A stretch of DNA of 64,000 nt from an uncultured Microscilla sp. (GTDB lineage Bacteria; Bacteroidota; Bacteroidia; Cytophagales; Microscillaceae), in contig NZ_CANLRP010000022.1 in the NCBI RefSeq assembly GCF_947493425.1, forward strand, positions 1-64,000, given 5' to 3'. The notes beneath the pieces were generated by a model that was not told the origin of the DNA, searched no databases, and saw nothing but the letters and a program-made list of their open reading frames with translations. Of the stretch, positions 8,272-17,436 are shown piece by piece. The first letter of the stretch is position 1. Each line of letters opens with the position of its first letter. Both the position numbers and the translations under genes were made by a program.

Positions 8272-9527
8272 TACCTATCCTGATAATACTCATGCCCCTG
8301 CATATCTATATAAAACTCTTTATCTTTGAATCGTACCAGTGCCAAGCCTTGGCTATAATCATGGTACTCATAAAATATTTCGCCAAAACCATCGTATTTA
8401 AACTCAACCATGACCTTACCCTCACGATTAATAAATCCCATTTTTCCTTTTTGCCATACTGGTGCAAACCCTGCCTGAAACCCTGCCCGGTCAGAGATAT
8501 TGAGCATGTCATAAAAATGTGCATGGGTATGGTACTCATATTTAAATGGAATGACTGTTCTGCCTTTTTTATTGATAAACCCTACTTTATTGAGTTTAAC
8601 TGCCAAAGCGGCTCCTTCATTGAAATTAAACACTTGATCATATTGAAAAGGAATGGCCAAGCCCCCACTCTTGTCTAAAAAACCCCACTTTTGCCCTTCC
8701 TGGTTTTTAGTGTCATACTTTTGCACTGCTACTAAGCCTTCCTTGAAATCATTGAAAGTATAGTATCCCAACGGAATCACTACTTGACCATCAATACCTA
8801 TAAAACCTTGCTTCATTGCTTCTGCTGGAACCTTGCTATTGAGCCTTACTCTGGCAAGTCCTTCTGAGAAAGCAGCCGAAGAATAGTATTTCTCTTTCTT
8901 GAACAAAATTTTACCCTCCAGATTGATATAACCATAGCCTTGGTCTTTATTGAGGCGAACCAACGCAACGCCGTTATTAAAACGGGTAGCATAATTAAAA
9001 GAAGGTTTGATGGTAAACTTACCTTGTTTGTCAATATAACCATATTTGGCAATTGCACCAGGTTTACCTATCCAGGGTAGCGCCATAAGGCCTTGACTAA
9101 AAACGTGACGTGACGCTTCGGGAAGCGGTATAGGAGGAGTTTTGATTTGAAAAGGGATGATTGTCTTGCCAGTTTTGTCTATAAAGCCCCCTACATTGCC
9201 CCAACCTTCTCGGTTTTGTTCTACATATATCCAGCCCTTGTGTACACTGTGCGCCCAATCATATTTTATGGGTATTACTACCTTTCCCTTCATGTCAACA
9301 AATCCATACTTCTCGTCTTTATTACTTACCCTGGCAAGTCCTTCATAAAAAGGGCTGGCATTGGCATAGATACAAGGGATAATAATTTTTCGGTTTTTAT
9401 CGCAAAACCCCCATTGATTGCCTTTACGATAAGGAATAAGTTGGGGAAGCTTTTGGGCAAAGGTGGTGTAGGATGTCAAAAAAAGACTGAAAATGAGGGG
9501 TAAATAATTTTTCGCATTAATCTTCAT
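8271..9527 (-). CDS. secreted WG-repeat protein (second copy)
   Basis: About 418 residues with a signal peptide (MKINAKNYLPLIFSLFLTSY, cleaved near TFAQKLPQ). A series of WG/KWG-type repeats of 25-45 residues follows, in the pattern WGFCDKNRKIIIPCIY, YGFVDMKGKVVIPIKYDWA, GGFIDKTGKTIIPF, YGYIDKQGKF and MGFINREGKVMVEFKYD. WG repeats form a beta-rich extracytoplasmic domain of unknown function. The ATG at 9527 overlaps the end of the preceding paralogue (a start at 9536 is also possible). The protein is a clear tandem duplicate of the 9517-10719 product: the ends (DYSQGLALVRFKDKEFYIDMQGHEYY and its counterpart) match nearly word for word. Confidence 0.85.
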   Translation of the reverse strand: MKINAKNYLPLIFSLFLTSYTTFAQKLPQLIPYRKGNQWGFCDKNRKIIIPCIYANASPFYEGLARVSNKDEKYGFVDMKGKVVIPIKYDWAHSVHKGWIYVEQNREGWGNVGGFIDKTGKTIIPFQIKTPPIPLPEASRHVFSQGLMALPWIGKPGAIAKYGYIDKQGKFTIKPSFNYATRFNNGVALVRLNKDQGYGYINLEGKILFKKEKYYSSAAFSEGLARVRLNSKVPAEAMKQGFIGIDGQVVIPLGYYTFNDFKEGLVAVQKYDTKNQEGQKWGFLDKSGGLAIPFQYDQVFNFNEGAALAVKLNKVGFINKKGRTVIPFKYEYHTHAHFYDMLNISDRAGFQAGFAPVWQKGKMGFINREGKVMVEFKYDGFGEIFYEYHDYSQGLALVRFKDKEFYIDMQGHEYYQDR

Positions 9528-10719
9528 AATATTCATTGCCTTGCATGTCTATATAAAACTGTTTTTCGCCCTGTTTGACTAAAGCCAAACCTTGACTGTA
9601 GTGATGGTATGGAAAAATCACGGCACCAAAACCATCGTATTTAAAATCAATCACCGTTTGTCCTTTACGATTGATAAAGCCCATTTTGTTTTGTTTCCAA
9701 ACCACACAGTAATTGTTATGAAAACCAGTAAAACCTGGTACATGTGTTATATTGTAAAAATCTTGGTTAAAGTCATACTGAAATGGAATCACTAATTTGC
9801 CTTTACGGTTAATGAAGCCCACTTTTTTGTTTTTAACTACCAAAGCCAAGCCATTATTAAAGTTATAGGCAGCTTCATAAATAAACGGAACCACTACTTG
9901 ACCTTGTTTATCCATAAAGCCGGTTTTTTTTCCGTTAGAAATACTCACCAATCCCTCGCTAAAGTCTTGAAAAGTATAATATTTAATAGGAATTATAACT
10001 TTACCAGAAGTATTGATAAACCCCATCAAATCATTTTTTCTCACCTTGGCTCTACCTTCTACAAAAGCTGATGCAGTATAATAATTATCTTTAAAAACTA
10101 CCTTACCTTTTTTGTTAATGTATGCGTGTGTGCTATAGTTCTTAAGCTCAGTAGCTGCCAGTCCATTTTTAAACTGAGTAGCATAACCTAATGATGGTTG
10201 AATTACAAATTTACCGCTTTTGTTTATGTAACCATATTTGGTGTTATTAAATGGTTCAACTTTCCAAGGAATTGCCATAAGCCCCTCACTAAAAAAATAC
10301 CGCTCGCTTTCGGGCAATGGCACGGGAGGCGTTTCTAAACGAAAAGGCACTACTATTTTTCCTTGTTTATCAATAAACCCACCTACATTGCCCCACTTAG
10401 GGCTTTGTATTTCAGCATAAATCCAGCCATCGTGTACATTATGCGCCCAATCGTATACAAATGGAATCACTACCTTCCCTTTTGAGTTGATAAACCCAAA
10501 ATTCCTCTCTTTATTACTTACTCTGGCCAACCCTTCGGCAAAGGGGCTGGCGCTGGTATAAACACAGGGAATGATTACTTTTTTGTTTTTATTGCAAAAA
10601 CCCCACTGATCACCTTTACGGTAAGGAATGAGTTTGGGTAGTTTTTGAGCATTTACATTTAGATATAATACAGATAAAACTAAGGTAAAGTATACCAGGT
10701 AGGGATATTTATTTTTCAT
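9517..10719 (-). CDS. secreted WG-repeat protein (first copy)
   Basis: 400 residues, with signal peptide MKNKYPYLVYFTLVLSVLYL ending near NAQKLPKL. Roughly eight WG repeats follow: WGFCNKNKKVIIPCVY, FGFINSKGKVVIPFVY, GGFIDKQGKIVVPF, YGYINKSGKFVIQP, MGFINTSGKVIIPI, TGFMDKQGQVVVPF, VGFINRKGKLVIPF and MGFINRKGQTVIDF. It is first in the minus-strand operon with its paralogue, a GNAT enzyme and a LEA2 lipoprotein. A TAAATTTG -7 box lies 34-41 bases upstream of the start. Export to the periplasm or cell surface is inferred from the signal peptide. Function unknown. Confidence 0.85.
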   Translation of the reverse strand: MKNKYPYLVYFTLVLSVLYLNVNAQKLPKLIPYRKGDQWGFCNKNKKVIIPCVYTSASPFAEGLARVSNKERNFGFINSKGKVVIPFVYDWAHNVHDGWIYAEIQSPKWGNVGGFIDKQGKIVVPFRLETPPVPLPESERYFFSEGLMAIPWKVEPFNNTKYGYINKSGKFVIQPSLGYATQFKNGLAATELKNYSTHAYINKKGKVVFKDNYYTASAFVEGRAKVRKNDLMGFINTSGKVIIPIKYYTFQDFSEGLVSISNGKKTGFMDKQGQVVVPFIYEAAYNFNNGLALVVKNKKVGFINRKGKLVIPFQYDFNQDFYNITHVPGFTGFHNNYCVVWKQNKMGFINRKGQTVIDFKYDGFGAVIFPYHHYSQGLALVKQGEKQFYIDMQGNEYYED

Positions 10720-10752
10720 AAAAGTAAACCATCATTATTTACAAAAGTTAAG

Positions 10753-10760
10753 CAAATTTA
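10753..10760 (-). promoter_or_regulatory. -7 box of the WG operon
   Basis: On the minus strand TAAATTTG matches TAnnTTTG, with TTT exactly 19 bases upstream in place of the -33 TTG. It lies 34 bases ahead of the ATG at 10719. Confidence 0.5.
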
Positions 10761-10928
10761 TGTTATCACAACGCATGCTAAAAAGGAATATTCTATGAAT
10801 TAATACGCTACAATAATTTACAATATATAAATTTGTGGTTTGGTCTGGTGTTTTATAACTTATCTGGAGTTTTATTTTGTCCATTTTTTATAAAACATTA
10901 TACTTAACATAATTATGCTCTATCTATA

Positions 10929-11897
10929 ATGCCCACTAATACTTATAAGATTTTTAATAAAGACTGCTTAAGCTTATCAGGAGTTGCTCCCCAAAGCATC
11001 GACGCATTGGTGACTGACCCACCTTATGGTATTGGTTTTCAGGCGCACGAATGGGACAAAAGTTTGCCCAATAAACAAATATGGTCGGATTGCCTGCGAG
11101 TGATGAAACCAGGCGCTTTTGGGTTGGTATTTTCGGCGGTAAGGCTCATGCACAGGCTCATGGTAGACTTGGAAGATAATGGATTCATAATCAAAGATGT
11201 ATTGTTTTGGGTATACTTGAATGGTATGCCCAAAAGCCGTAATGTGGGGCTCAATATTGATAAAAAACTAGGGGTAGACAGTAAAATAGTAGGTAAGTAC
11301 ACTTATATGCAAGGATATAAAAAAGGTGGGGCAGACTCGTACACCAACCCACAACAAAAAAACAAGTACAAGCCTTCGTCATCTTTGGGAAAAAAATACG
11401 ATGGGGCAGGGTTAGGAATCAAACCAGCCTATGAGCCCATTATACTTATCCAAAAACCATTAGAAAAAGGAATGAATGTGGCTGAAAACGTAATTAAGCA
11501 CGGAACAGGCGCCTTAAACCTGGAAGAAACCCGCATACCGTTTGAAGATGGTGAAGGTGAAGTTGGGCACAATCCGCACCCCAAGGGCAGGGTAGCAGCT
11601 AATATTATACGTACCGAAACAATGGATGATGGGTATGATAAGTTTTTTACTGTGCCTAAGGTACGCCAACATGCCGATGACTACAATATACACCCTACGC
11701 TCAAGCCTGTATCATTGATGCAGCACTTAGTTAAGCTACTTACTTTTGAGCAACAAACCGTGCTCGACCCATTTGCAGGGAGTGGCAGTACAGGGGTAGC
11801 AGCCTTAAGCTTACAAAGAAACTTTACTGGGTTTGAGCTCAACCCCGAATATGCCAAGATAGCCCAAAAACGTCTCAAAGCTGCCCAATTGCCCTAA
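10929..11897 (+). CDS. orphan DNA N6-adenine/N4-cytosine methyltransferase
   Basis: Methylates an exocyclic amino group in DNA using S-adenosylmethionine. Motif IV is DPPYGIGF (30-37), near the N-terminus. Motif I is DPFAGSGSTG (280-289), near the C-terminus. This is the beta-class order. A central segment 100-230 with many Lys and Gly (KKGGADSYTN, KPSSSLGKKYDGAG) is the likely target-recognition region. Both strands of the neighbourhood lack a restriction endonuclease, a specificity subunit or phage structural genes, so I call it solitary. The start ATG at 10929 is preceded by an AT-rich leader. The target sequence cannot be told from the gene. Confidence 0.85.
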   Translation: MPTNTYKIFNKDCLSLSGVAPQSIDALVTDPPYGIGFQAHEWDKSLPNKQIWSDCLRVMKPGAFGLVFSAVRLMHRLMVDLEDNGFIIKDVLFWVYLNGMPKSRNVGLNIDKKLGVDSKIVGKYTYMQGYKKGGADSYTNPQQKNKYKPSSSLGKKYDGAGLGIKPAYEPIILIQKPLEKGMNVAENVIKHGTGALNLEETRIPFEDGEGEVGHNPHPKGRVAANIIRTETMDDGYDKFFTVPKVRQHADDYNIHPTLKPVSLMQHLVKLLTFEQQTVLDPFAGSGSTGVAALSLQRNFTGFELNPEYAKIAQKRLKAAQLP

Positions 11898-11902
11898 ACA
11901 AC

Positions 11903-12916
11903 CTATTTTGGCAAATATTTTCTTCCCAATCCTTCTCTAATTCTTTCCAGGTTGCGGATAGATGATGAACTGATGTGTTCAAATTGTTGATCACAGTTGA
12001 TAAATATAAGTTTAATATCGGGCTTCATATCTTCCATAAACCTCAACTGGTTTACTTCATAGTCCAGGTCATCACCATTGCGTAAACCCCTGATGATTGT
12101 CATATCAGTGTCTGTTTCTTTGCTACTGGCATAGTCAGTAAGTAAGCCTGTAAAGGTCTCATACTGACGGTACTTGAGTACGCTGGAATCTTCTCCCATT
12201 TTATCATTATTGTGTTTTTCAGGATTGATCCCTTTAGCAATAATTACCTTGTCAAAGACTCTTTCAGCTTTCTGCAAAATATTAAGATGGCCATTGTGAA
12301 ATGGGTTAAACGACCCAGCATAAATGCCAATCTTAGGCTTATGCTGCTCTACATACTCTATCAGGTTTTGTAGGTTATGTGCATTTTTAGGATAACGTTG
12401 GGCAAACTTTCTGAGCAACTTAAGTCTTCCTTGTTTATAAAACTTATAGTCAACCATTTGGTATTCCTTAAAAATCTGAAACTCCCATTTTTGTAACTCA
12501 GCAAAAGAACCGCTCTCTACAATGTGCATATCCAAGGAGCAAAACACTTCCGAAAGTTGACTTTTGGGTTCATGGGTTTTGGTATCCAGTATCATTTCCC
12601 GAACAATTTGTGCATCAGGATAACGTGCTGTAACCATTTTATCAAGCAATTGGGCAGACTTTTCCTCATTATCATTGGCAAGAGGTTCATACACTATATC
12701 ATGAAAAAAAGCAGTTAATAATAAAATATGACGTGCGTGGTCATTGATGCCGTCAAGTGCATATAATTTTTCTATTTCATCTATCAAAAACTGTAGGTGT
12801 GTTTCATTATGATAAAAGCGATGGGGAGACTGCCAATGCTCGGCAATTACATCTACTTGTTTGATGCCAAATAAGGCAAACAAAGATGCATACTTTTGAT
12901 ATAAACTTTCAGCCAT
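11903..12916 (-). CDS. HD-type hydrolase fused to phosphopantetheine adenylyltransferase-like domain
   Basis: The N-terminal half (1-190) is an HD-superfamily metal-dependent phosphohydrolase: FYHNETH (34-40) and AFFHDIVYE (69-77) supply the metal ligands. The C-terminal 143 residues look like CoaD, the enzyme that joins 4'-phosphopantetheine and ATP to make dephospho-CoA: GSFNPFHNGHLNIL (201-214, the T/HxGH nucleotidyltransferase motif), GLLTDYA, IRGLRNGDDLDYE (275-287) and ISSSSIR (315-321). All key CoaD motifs are intact. The gene is convergent with the methyltransferase, six bases apart. It could be the cell's only CoaD or a specialised paralogue; this window cannot tell. What the HD part cleaves is unknown. 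Confidence 0.85.
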   Translation of the reverse strand: MAESLYQKYASLFALFGIKQVDVIAEHWQSPHRFYHNETHLQFLIDEIEKLYALDGINDHARHILLLTAFFHDIVYEPLANDNEEKSAQLLDKMVTARYPDAQIVREMILDTKTHEPKSQLSEVFCSLDMHIVESGSFAELQKWEFQIFKEYQMVDYKFYKQGRLKLLRKFAQRYPKNAHNLQNLIEYVEQHKPKIGIYAGSFNPFHNGHLNILQKAERVFDKVIIAKGINPEKHNNDKMGEDSSVLKYRQYETFTGLLTDYASSKETDTDMTIIRGLRNGDDLDYEVNQLRFMEDMKPDIKLIFINCDQQFEHISSSSIRNLERIREGLGRKYLPK

Positions 12917-13007
12917 GTTATTAATAAAGATTGGAATTGTAGCGCAATGTGCTTACAAAAAAACAAAAAGAACCCTAAGTATCAAAAAATGCCCTTTGCC
13001 AAATTTA

Positions 13008-14252
13008 TTACTTGGGTTGCTTGCCTGAATGATGTTTTTCGTAATTGGCTATGAGTTTTTTAAGCTTTTCAATGCGTATTTGTGATTCGTCAGGAACTTT
13101 TTTTGATATTTTTATAAATAAATCACATTCTCTTGGCTCTACGGTTTCATTATTTATTATTTGTACTTCTCCGTTGATTTGTTGTGCTATAAAATCCTTA
13201 ATTTGGGGTATAAATCGCTGAGCAATAGTAATCAAAATATCAGGTTGCACAGAGTCTGGTGGGTGGTTAAAACTAATCTCTGCTTCGTCATTGCTAACCT
13301 CTTGCATAAAAGAAATTACATCATCGTAAAAACGCATTTCCAACTCTACTTCACTTTGTAACATCATCGTTATGGGGGAGCTTTCTATAGGATCAACAGG
13401 TTGTTTTACTTCTTGGAGTGGCTCTTCTTGGGCTAGTTGGGCAAACTGTTGAAGCGTCAGTTCAATACACTCTGTCACTGCTTGGGTAACACCCTGGTTC
13501 AGGTCAAAACATAAAATATCCAAACAAGCCTTACTAAACTCTGAGGGGTGTTGTGCTACAGTAATATTGCTCATTGCCAGTACCTTGCCTAGAACAATCC
13601 CTGTTTTTACAGAGGTTTTACTTTGATGCTGAAGATGTTTTTTCACCTGCTCAAGTAGGTGAACAATTGCTTGGGCTGTTTGGGCGTTTACTTTTGATTT
13701 TGCCTGAATGATAGCCGCAAGCGTAGTAGCATTAAAAGTAGGTAAAGCAATATTTGCCAGGCAACCTTCCAACTGTTGAGGGGAGATATTCCATTGTTCA
13801 AGCTCTTCAGTATTGCTCGTAAAAATAGCTGTAAACCTTGGGTGCAGTTGATGTATAGTAATACCGTTTGGCGCTTGCAGGGGAAAATGTAACAAACTAT
13901 CTTCCAGTATAGGTAACAAGTGCTGCCAGTCATTTGTACTTGCTCGCTGACAATCGTCAAAGATAAGTGTGTGCCCTTCTGCCATTGCTTGATATATCAA
14001 GGCAAGGGTAGTGTTATCAACAATTTGGCTTGATACTGATACTATGGGTTGTTGTAGTAAGCAGGCCAGATAGCGGGCGTAGGTTGTTTTTCCTGTATTA
14101 GCTCCTCCTTTCAAGTGTACAAAAACCCCAGACTTGATGTAATCAATGCTTTTTTGCATTACCCACTCTATCTGTGGCGTATCAATCAAGTCAGGCGGAA
14201 AGCTCAACTTAGTGTTTTTTTGAGGGGTGTTTTCCTGTTGCTTTTCTGACAT
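13008..14252 (-). CDS. GvpN-like AAA+ ATPase
   Basis: About 414 residues counted from Met57 of the open frame (14252, MSEKQQENTP). The extra upstream residues are hydrophobic, Cys-rich and unlike the family, so I reject that longer start. The ATPase core begins IDTPQIEWVMQKSIDYIKSG, then Walker A GGANTGKTT (49-57) and Walker B HTLIFDDCQRAS (94-105), with a sensor-like FTAIFTSNTEE. This matches the GvpN/MoxR-type AAA family, where GvpN helps assemble gas vesicles. The C-terminal 170 residues are unlike GvpN: acidic, then IAQRFIPQIKDFIAQQI and a charged tail. No gas-vesicle structural genes are nearby, so another remodelling role is likely. The gene appears monocistronic. Confidence 0.7.
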   Translation of the reverse strand: MSEKQQENTPQKNTKLSFPPDLIDTPQIEWVMQKSIDYIKSGVFVHLKGGANTGKTTYARYLACLLQQPIVSVSSQIVDNTTLALIYQAMAEGHTLIFDDCQRASTNDWQHLLPILEDSLLHFPLQAPNGITIHQLHPRFTAIFTSNTEELEQWNISPQQLEGCLANIALPTFNATTLAAIIQAKSKVNAQTAQAIVHLLEQVKKHLQHQSKTSVKTGIVLGKVLAMSNITVAQHPSEFSKACLDILCFDLNQGVTQAVTECIELTLQQFAQLAQEEPLQEVKQPVDPIESSPITMMLQSEVELEMRFYDDVISFMQEVSNDEAEISFNHPPDSVQPDILITIAQRFIPQIKDFIAQQINGEVQIINNETVEPRECDLFIKISKKVPDESQIRIEKLKKLIANYEKHHSGKQPK

Positions 14253-14502
14253 AGAGCAATTTACGAAACCTGAATGAAAAAATAAATTTATCCTAAAATA
14301 ACTCTTAAGTGTCTTTTCAAATGAACTGTTTCTATGGTTTTTTGTGCCTGTTTTATCAAAAACACACTTTAGTATAAAAAAACAAATACTTAGTATAAAC
14401 AGGGTAACAACTGCTGTCAATAAGGGGTACTAGACATAGACAACATGATTAATTTTCAGATACAGAATAAAGAGGGTTTAAAGTTTATTAAGATGATGAT
14501 AG

Positions 14503-14534
14503 CCTGCCAAAAAATTTGGCAGGTTATTTTTTTT
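14503..14534 (+). terminator. orphan plus-strand terminator
   Basis: CCTGCCAAA...TTTGGCAGG (14503-14523) is followed by TTATTTTTTTT. It is oriented for plus-strand transcription although no plus-strand gene precedes it within 2.6 kb. Confidence 0.6.
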
Positions 14535-14700
14535 GTACCCAATTCAGGTAACCGCTATTTTCATCATTTGGTCAATACTTCACTTATGCACGCCATACTG
14601 CTTTAAATTTTCAAAGGTGAAAGCAGCAAATTCATACACTCGTTAAAGCTCGGCTTAATGCATCTAACCTACAGTTTCTTGTAAACAAGCGCTTACAAAT

Positions 14701-14740
14701 AACAAAAGCCTTGTAACTTAATTGTTACAAGGCTTTTGTT
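14701..14740. terminator. terminator after the OmpA/TSP3 gene
   Basis: A perfect 17-bp inverted repeat (AACAAAAGCCTTGTAAC and its complement, loop TTAATT), 22 bases after the stop of the minus-strand OmpA gene. The T-rich arms allow termination in either direction. Confidence 0.75.
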
Positions 14741-14762
14741 ATTCAATATTTGTCCGACAATC

Positions 14763-16244
14763 TTACTGATTGGTTAGTTTCATGTCTACCCTACGGTTTT
14801 TCTTACGCCCAACCGCTGTTTTGTTATCAGCTATAGGCTTGGTTTCGCCAAAGCCAGTGCTTTCTATTCTCGACTTGGCAATGCCTTTCTTGATCAAATA
14901 ATCTGCTACTGCTTTTGCCCGATCTTTTGAAAGCGTCAAATTAGCGTCATCATCGCCCTGGTTGTCAGTATGACCTTCTAAGTAAATCTTGGTGGAGGCA
15001 TACTTTTTCAATAACTCAGTCAATTCATTTAATACAGGGAAAGACACTGGGTTAATAATTGCTTTTCCAGGAGCAAATAACACCTTACTGGCACGTTCAA
15101 GTACTTCTGGGCAGCCTCGGTTATCTTTTACACCAGGTACATCAGGGCAGTTATCTACCTTATCAGGTACGCCGTCTTTATCGCGATCAGGGCAACCGTT
15201 AAACTTGGCAAGCCCAGCTTTCTTCGGACAGTCATCTTTTTTGTCAATGATTCCATCCCCGTCTGTATCTGGGCAACCATTGTACTTGGTAGAGCCTTTT
15301 ACATCTGGACAATCATCTTTTTTATCAGGAATGCCATCACCATCAGAGTCTGGACAACCTTTGAGTGTAACCAAACCTTTTACATCTGGGCAATCATCGT
15401 CTTTGTCAGGCACTCCATCTTTGTCAGAGTCTGGGCAACCTTTCAGGTTAATTTCCCCCTTAGTATTTGGGCAATCATCGTCTTTATCAGCCACCCCATC
15501 GTTGTCTTTATCTGGACAACCTTTGGTTTTTTTACCACCTTTTACATCTGGGCAAAGGTCTGCTTTATCTGGAATTCCATCTTTGTCACGGTCAGGGCAA
15601 CCATCTGCACCGTCTCCACCAGCCTTATTAGGGCAACGGTCTACCAAATCAGGTACCCCATCTTGGTCGGCATCAGGCAAACAACCAAATGCATCTACAT
15701 CCAGGCGTAGTTTTACTGGCACCCTGGTATTGTTTTCAAGCGTAACAAAAAATTCAAAGTAAGGGCGAGGATCGAGATTTTTTTTCTTTTCGTCTATTAC
15801 TCCTACCAACGAGTCAATTTTTAATATTTCAGCTTCTTTGGCAGCAATGTCTGCCTTTTTCTTTTTTCTGGCATCGCGTCCTTTTACCTTTTTTTTGTCT
15901 AGTTTGTATAGTTCACGCTTTTTTTTCCTTTTAGTGTTTAATAAGCCCGCCCGCTCTCTTAATACAGATCCTAACTCATGCTTAAATTTCCCCTGCAGGT
16001 TTTTAGGCAAAGGTACCCACATTTTCTTTCCGTTGACCGTAATGTATGCTTCTCTCCCTTGCACACGTGTGTGTGTATCTGGGCATTTATCCTTTCCCCC
16101 TGATTCGGGTACACCATCTCCGTCGCGATCGCCCCTATAGGCCGCATACGTAGAGGGAGTTACTTGAGCCATAGTATCGGCAATGCCCAAAAACAGCACT
16201 CCTAATACAAAAACTAAGTATTGGAAGTTTTTTTCATAATTCAT
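14763..16244 (-). CDS. OmpA-family protein with thrombospondin type-3 repeats
   Basis: An outer-membrane-associated, peptidoglycan-binding protein. The signal peptide MNYEKNFQYLVFVLGVLFLG ends near TMAQVTP. I count eight calcium-binding TSP3-like units of the form DxDxDGxxDxxDxCP (first DRDGDGVPESGGKDKCP, then six to seven in a row in the second half). A very basic helical stretch (about 95-145, KKKRELYKLDKKKV) lies between the first and second units. The C-terminal OmpA domain has the peptidoglycan-binding pattern YLEGHTDNQGDDDANLTLS, then AVADYLIKKGI and GFGETKPIADN. It lacks an N-terminal beta-barrel, so it may be periplasmic or a lipoprotein-free spacer protein. It is a single gene with its own terminator. 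Confidence 0.9.
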   Translation of the reverse strand: MNYEKNFQYLVFVLGVLFLGIADTMAQVTPSTYAAYRGDRDGDGVPESGGKDKCPDTHTRVQGREAYITVNGKKMWVPLPKNLQGKFKHELGSVLRERAGLLNTKRKKKRELYKLDKKKVKGRDARKKKKADIAAKEAEILKIDSLVGVIDEKKKNLDPRPYFEFFVTLENNTRVPVKLRLDVDAFGCLPDADQDGVPDLVDRCPNKAGGDGADGCPDRDKDGIPDKADLCPDVKGGKKTKGCPDKDNDGVADKDDDCPNTKGEINLKGCPDSDKDGVPDKDDDCPDVKGLVTLKGCPDSDGDGIPDKKDDCPDVKGSTKYNGCPDTDGDGIIDKKDDCPKKAGLAKFNGCPDRDKDGVPDKVDNCPDVPGVKDNRGCPEVLERASKVLFAPGKAIINPVSFPVLNELTELLKKYASTKIYLEGHTDNQGDDDANLTLSKDRAKAVADYLIKKGIAKSRIESTGFGETKPIADNKTAVGRKKNRRVDMKLTNQ

Positions 16245-16683
16245 AAATCTGTATTTTTAAAGTTGGTGATCAATGTTTAGTGAAAAATAAAGTAATCCTA
16301 AAGAAAGCAGTATCTGTTTTTTTTGAAGAAGTACAGCAATCAGATACGAAGTTCAATAGATTAGCTACGCAGAACTTGAACTGAAGGTCTACGGTTAGGT
16401 TATTTTTATAGTTTTACTTAGTTTAAACAAATGAAATTCTACAGTTTGTTTTTTGTTTAGCAACATGTTCGCCTCATAAACAGGAGTATCCTTGGTATGC
16501 ACTTGTTCAAAAGCCATCACCTGAACTCAAAAAGCAACTTGTATGTGTTGACATCAGCCTAAAAACAATACGTTAAAGACCTGTACTAAACCCTGTGAAC
16601 GAACCACAGGATTTAAAATAATGAAATTTTAATATATTTTAAAAACAAACTTAGTAAGGTTCACATTAAAGTTACATAAAAAC
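16245..16683. other. divergent intergenic region
   Basis: Separates the minus-strand OmpA gene from the plus-strand rhomboid gene and must hold both promoters. I see no gene, no clear TAnnTTTG box and no strong hairpin. Confidence 0.6.
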
Positions 16684-17430
16684 ATGCAGGAAGAAAAAAA
16701 ACACTTGTTTCGAAGTATGCTACCTGGGTTAGTGTTGGCGGGAGTAATGTGGCTAATAAAGCTTCTGGAAACCCTTTCGGGTAACAGTTGGAGCAAATAT
16801 GGTTTATACCCCAAAGAAATATTTGGTATCAAGGGTATACTCACGATGCCGTTTTTACACGCCGATTATGCGCACCTTATTGCCAACACTATTCCGCTTG
16901 TTGTATTGCTCACTTTTATACACATCAACTACCAGGAATCTGCCAAAAAACTACCAGGTTGGCTAATTTTTGCCAGTGGTTTATGGACCTGGAGTTTTGC
17001 TCGCCCTAGTTTTCATATTGGTGCCAGTGGGCTGGTATATGGCCTGATTAGTTTTGTATTGTTTAGTGGTTTTATACGGCGTGACCGCCCTTCGTTGGCT
17101 TTATCGTTTTTGGTGATCTTTTTATATGGAGGGTTTATTTGGGGAATGTTGCCACAAGGAGGCAATGTGTCTTGGGAGGGGCATTTGTCGGGAGGAATAG
17201 CTGGATTTATTTTTGCCTTTGCTTTTAGTAAGCCTAGCGAAGACGAAACAGAAATAGAAGATGATCTGGTAGCTGAAGAATTACCCCTCCCCAACAATGT
17301 AAACACCTCTTCTTCTTACATTTACTTTTCTCCTCCTACATCCTCGCAAAACCCTGAGGTGCCCCCTCAAAACTTTCACCTCAACTACCTTTATTATGAA
17401 GAAACTGAGCTAAGTCAAAAAACAGACTGA
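16684..17430 (+). CDS. rhomboid-family intramembrane serine protease
   Basis: Cleaves membrane-protein substrates inside the bilayer. About six membrane segments fill residues 10-180. The catalytic serine is Ser115 in HIGASGLVYG (111-120) and the catalytic histidine is His167 in WEGHLSGGIAGFIFA. The cytoplasmic N-terminus is short (MQEEKKHLF). The C-terminal 65 residues are acidic and then Pro/Ser/Thr-rich, and carry no domain. The ATG at 16684 gives the normal length. It is convergent with the large TPR gene. The substrate is unknown. Confidence 0.9.
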   Translation: MQEEKKHLFRSMLPGLVLAGVMWLIKLLETLSGNSWSKYGLYPKEIFGIKGILTMPFLHADYAHLIANTIPLVVLLTFIHINYQESAKKLPGWLIFASGLWTWSFARPSFHIGASGLVYGLISFVLFSGFIRRDRPSLALSFLVIFLYGGFIWGMLPQGGNVSWEGHLSGGIAGFIFAFAFSKPSEDETEIEDDLVAEELPLPNNVNTSSSYIYFSPPTSSQNPEVPPQNFHLNYLYYEETELSQKTD

Positions 17431-17436
17431 AGAAAC

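Noticed and set aside
13008-14252. Part of a gas-vesicle operon
   Set aside because: No gvpA, gvpF/L or other gas-vesicle gene appears on either side, so only the ATPase resemblance is kept.
14443-14604. 53-codon plus-strand frame across a hairpin
   Set aside because: The frame runs through a strong terminator, and the composition is random-looking.
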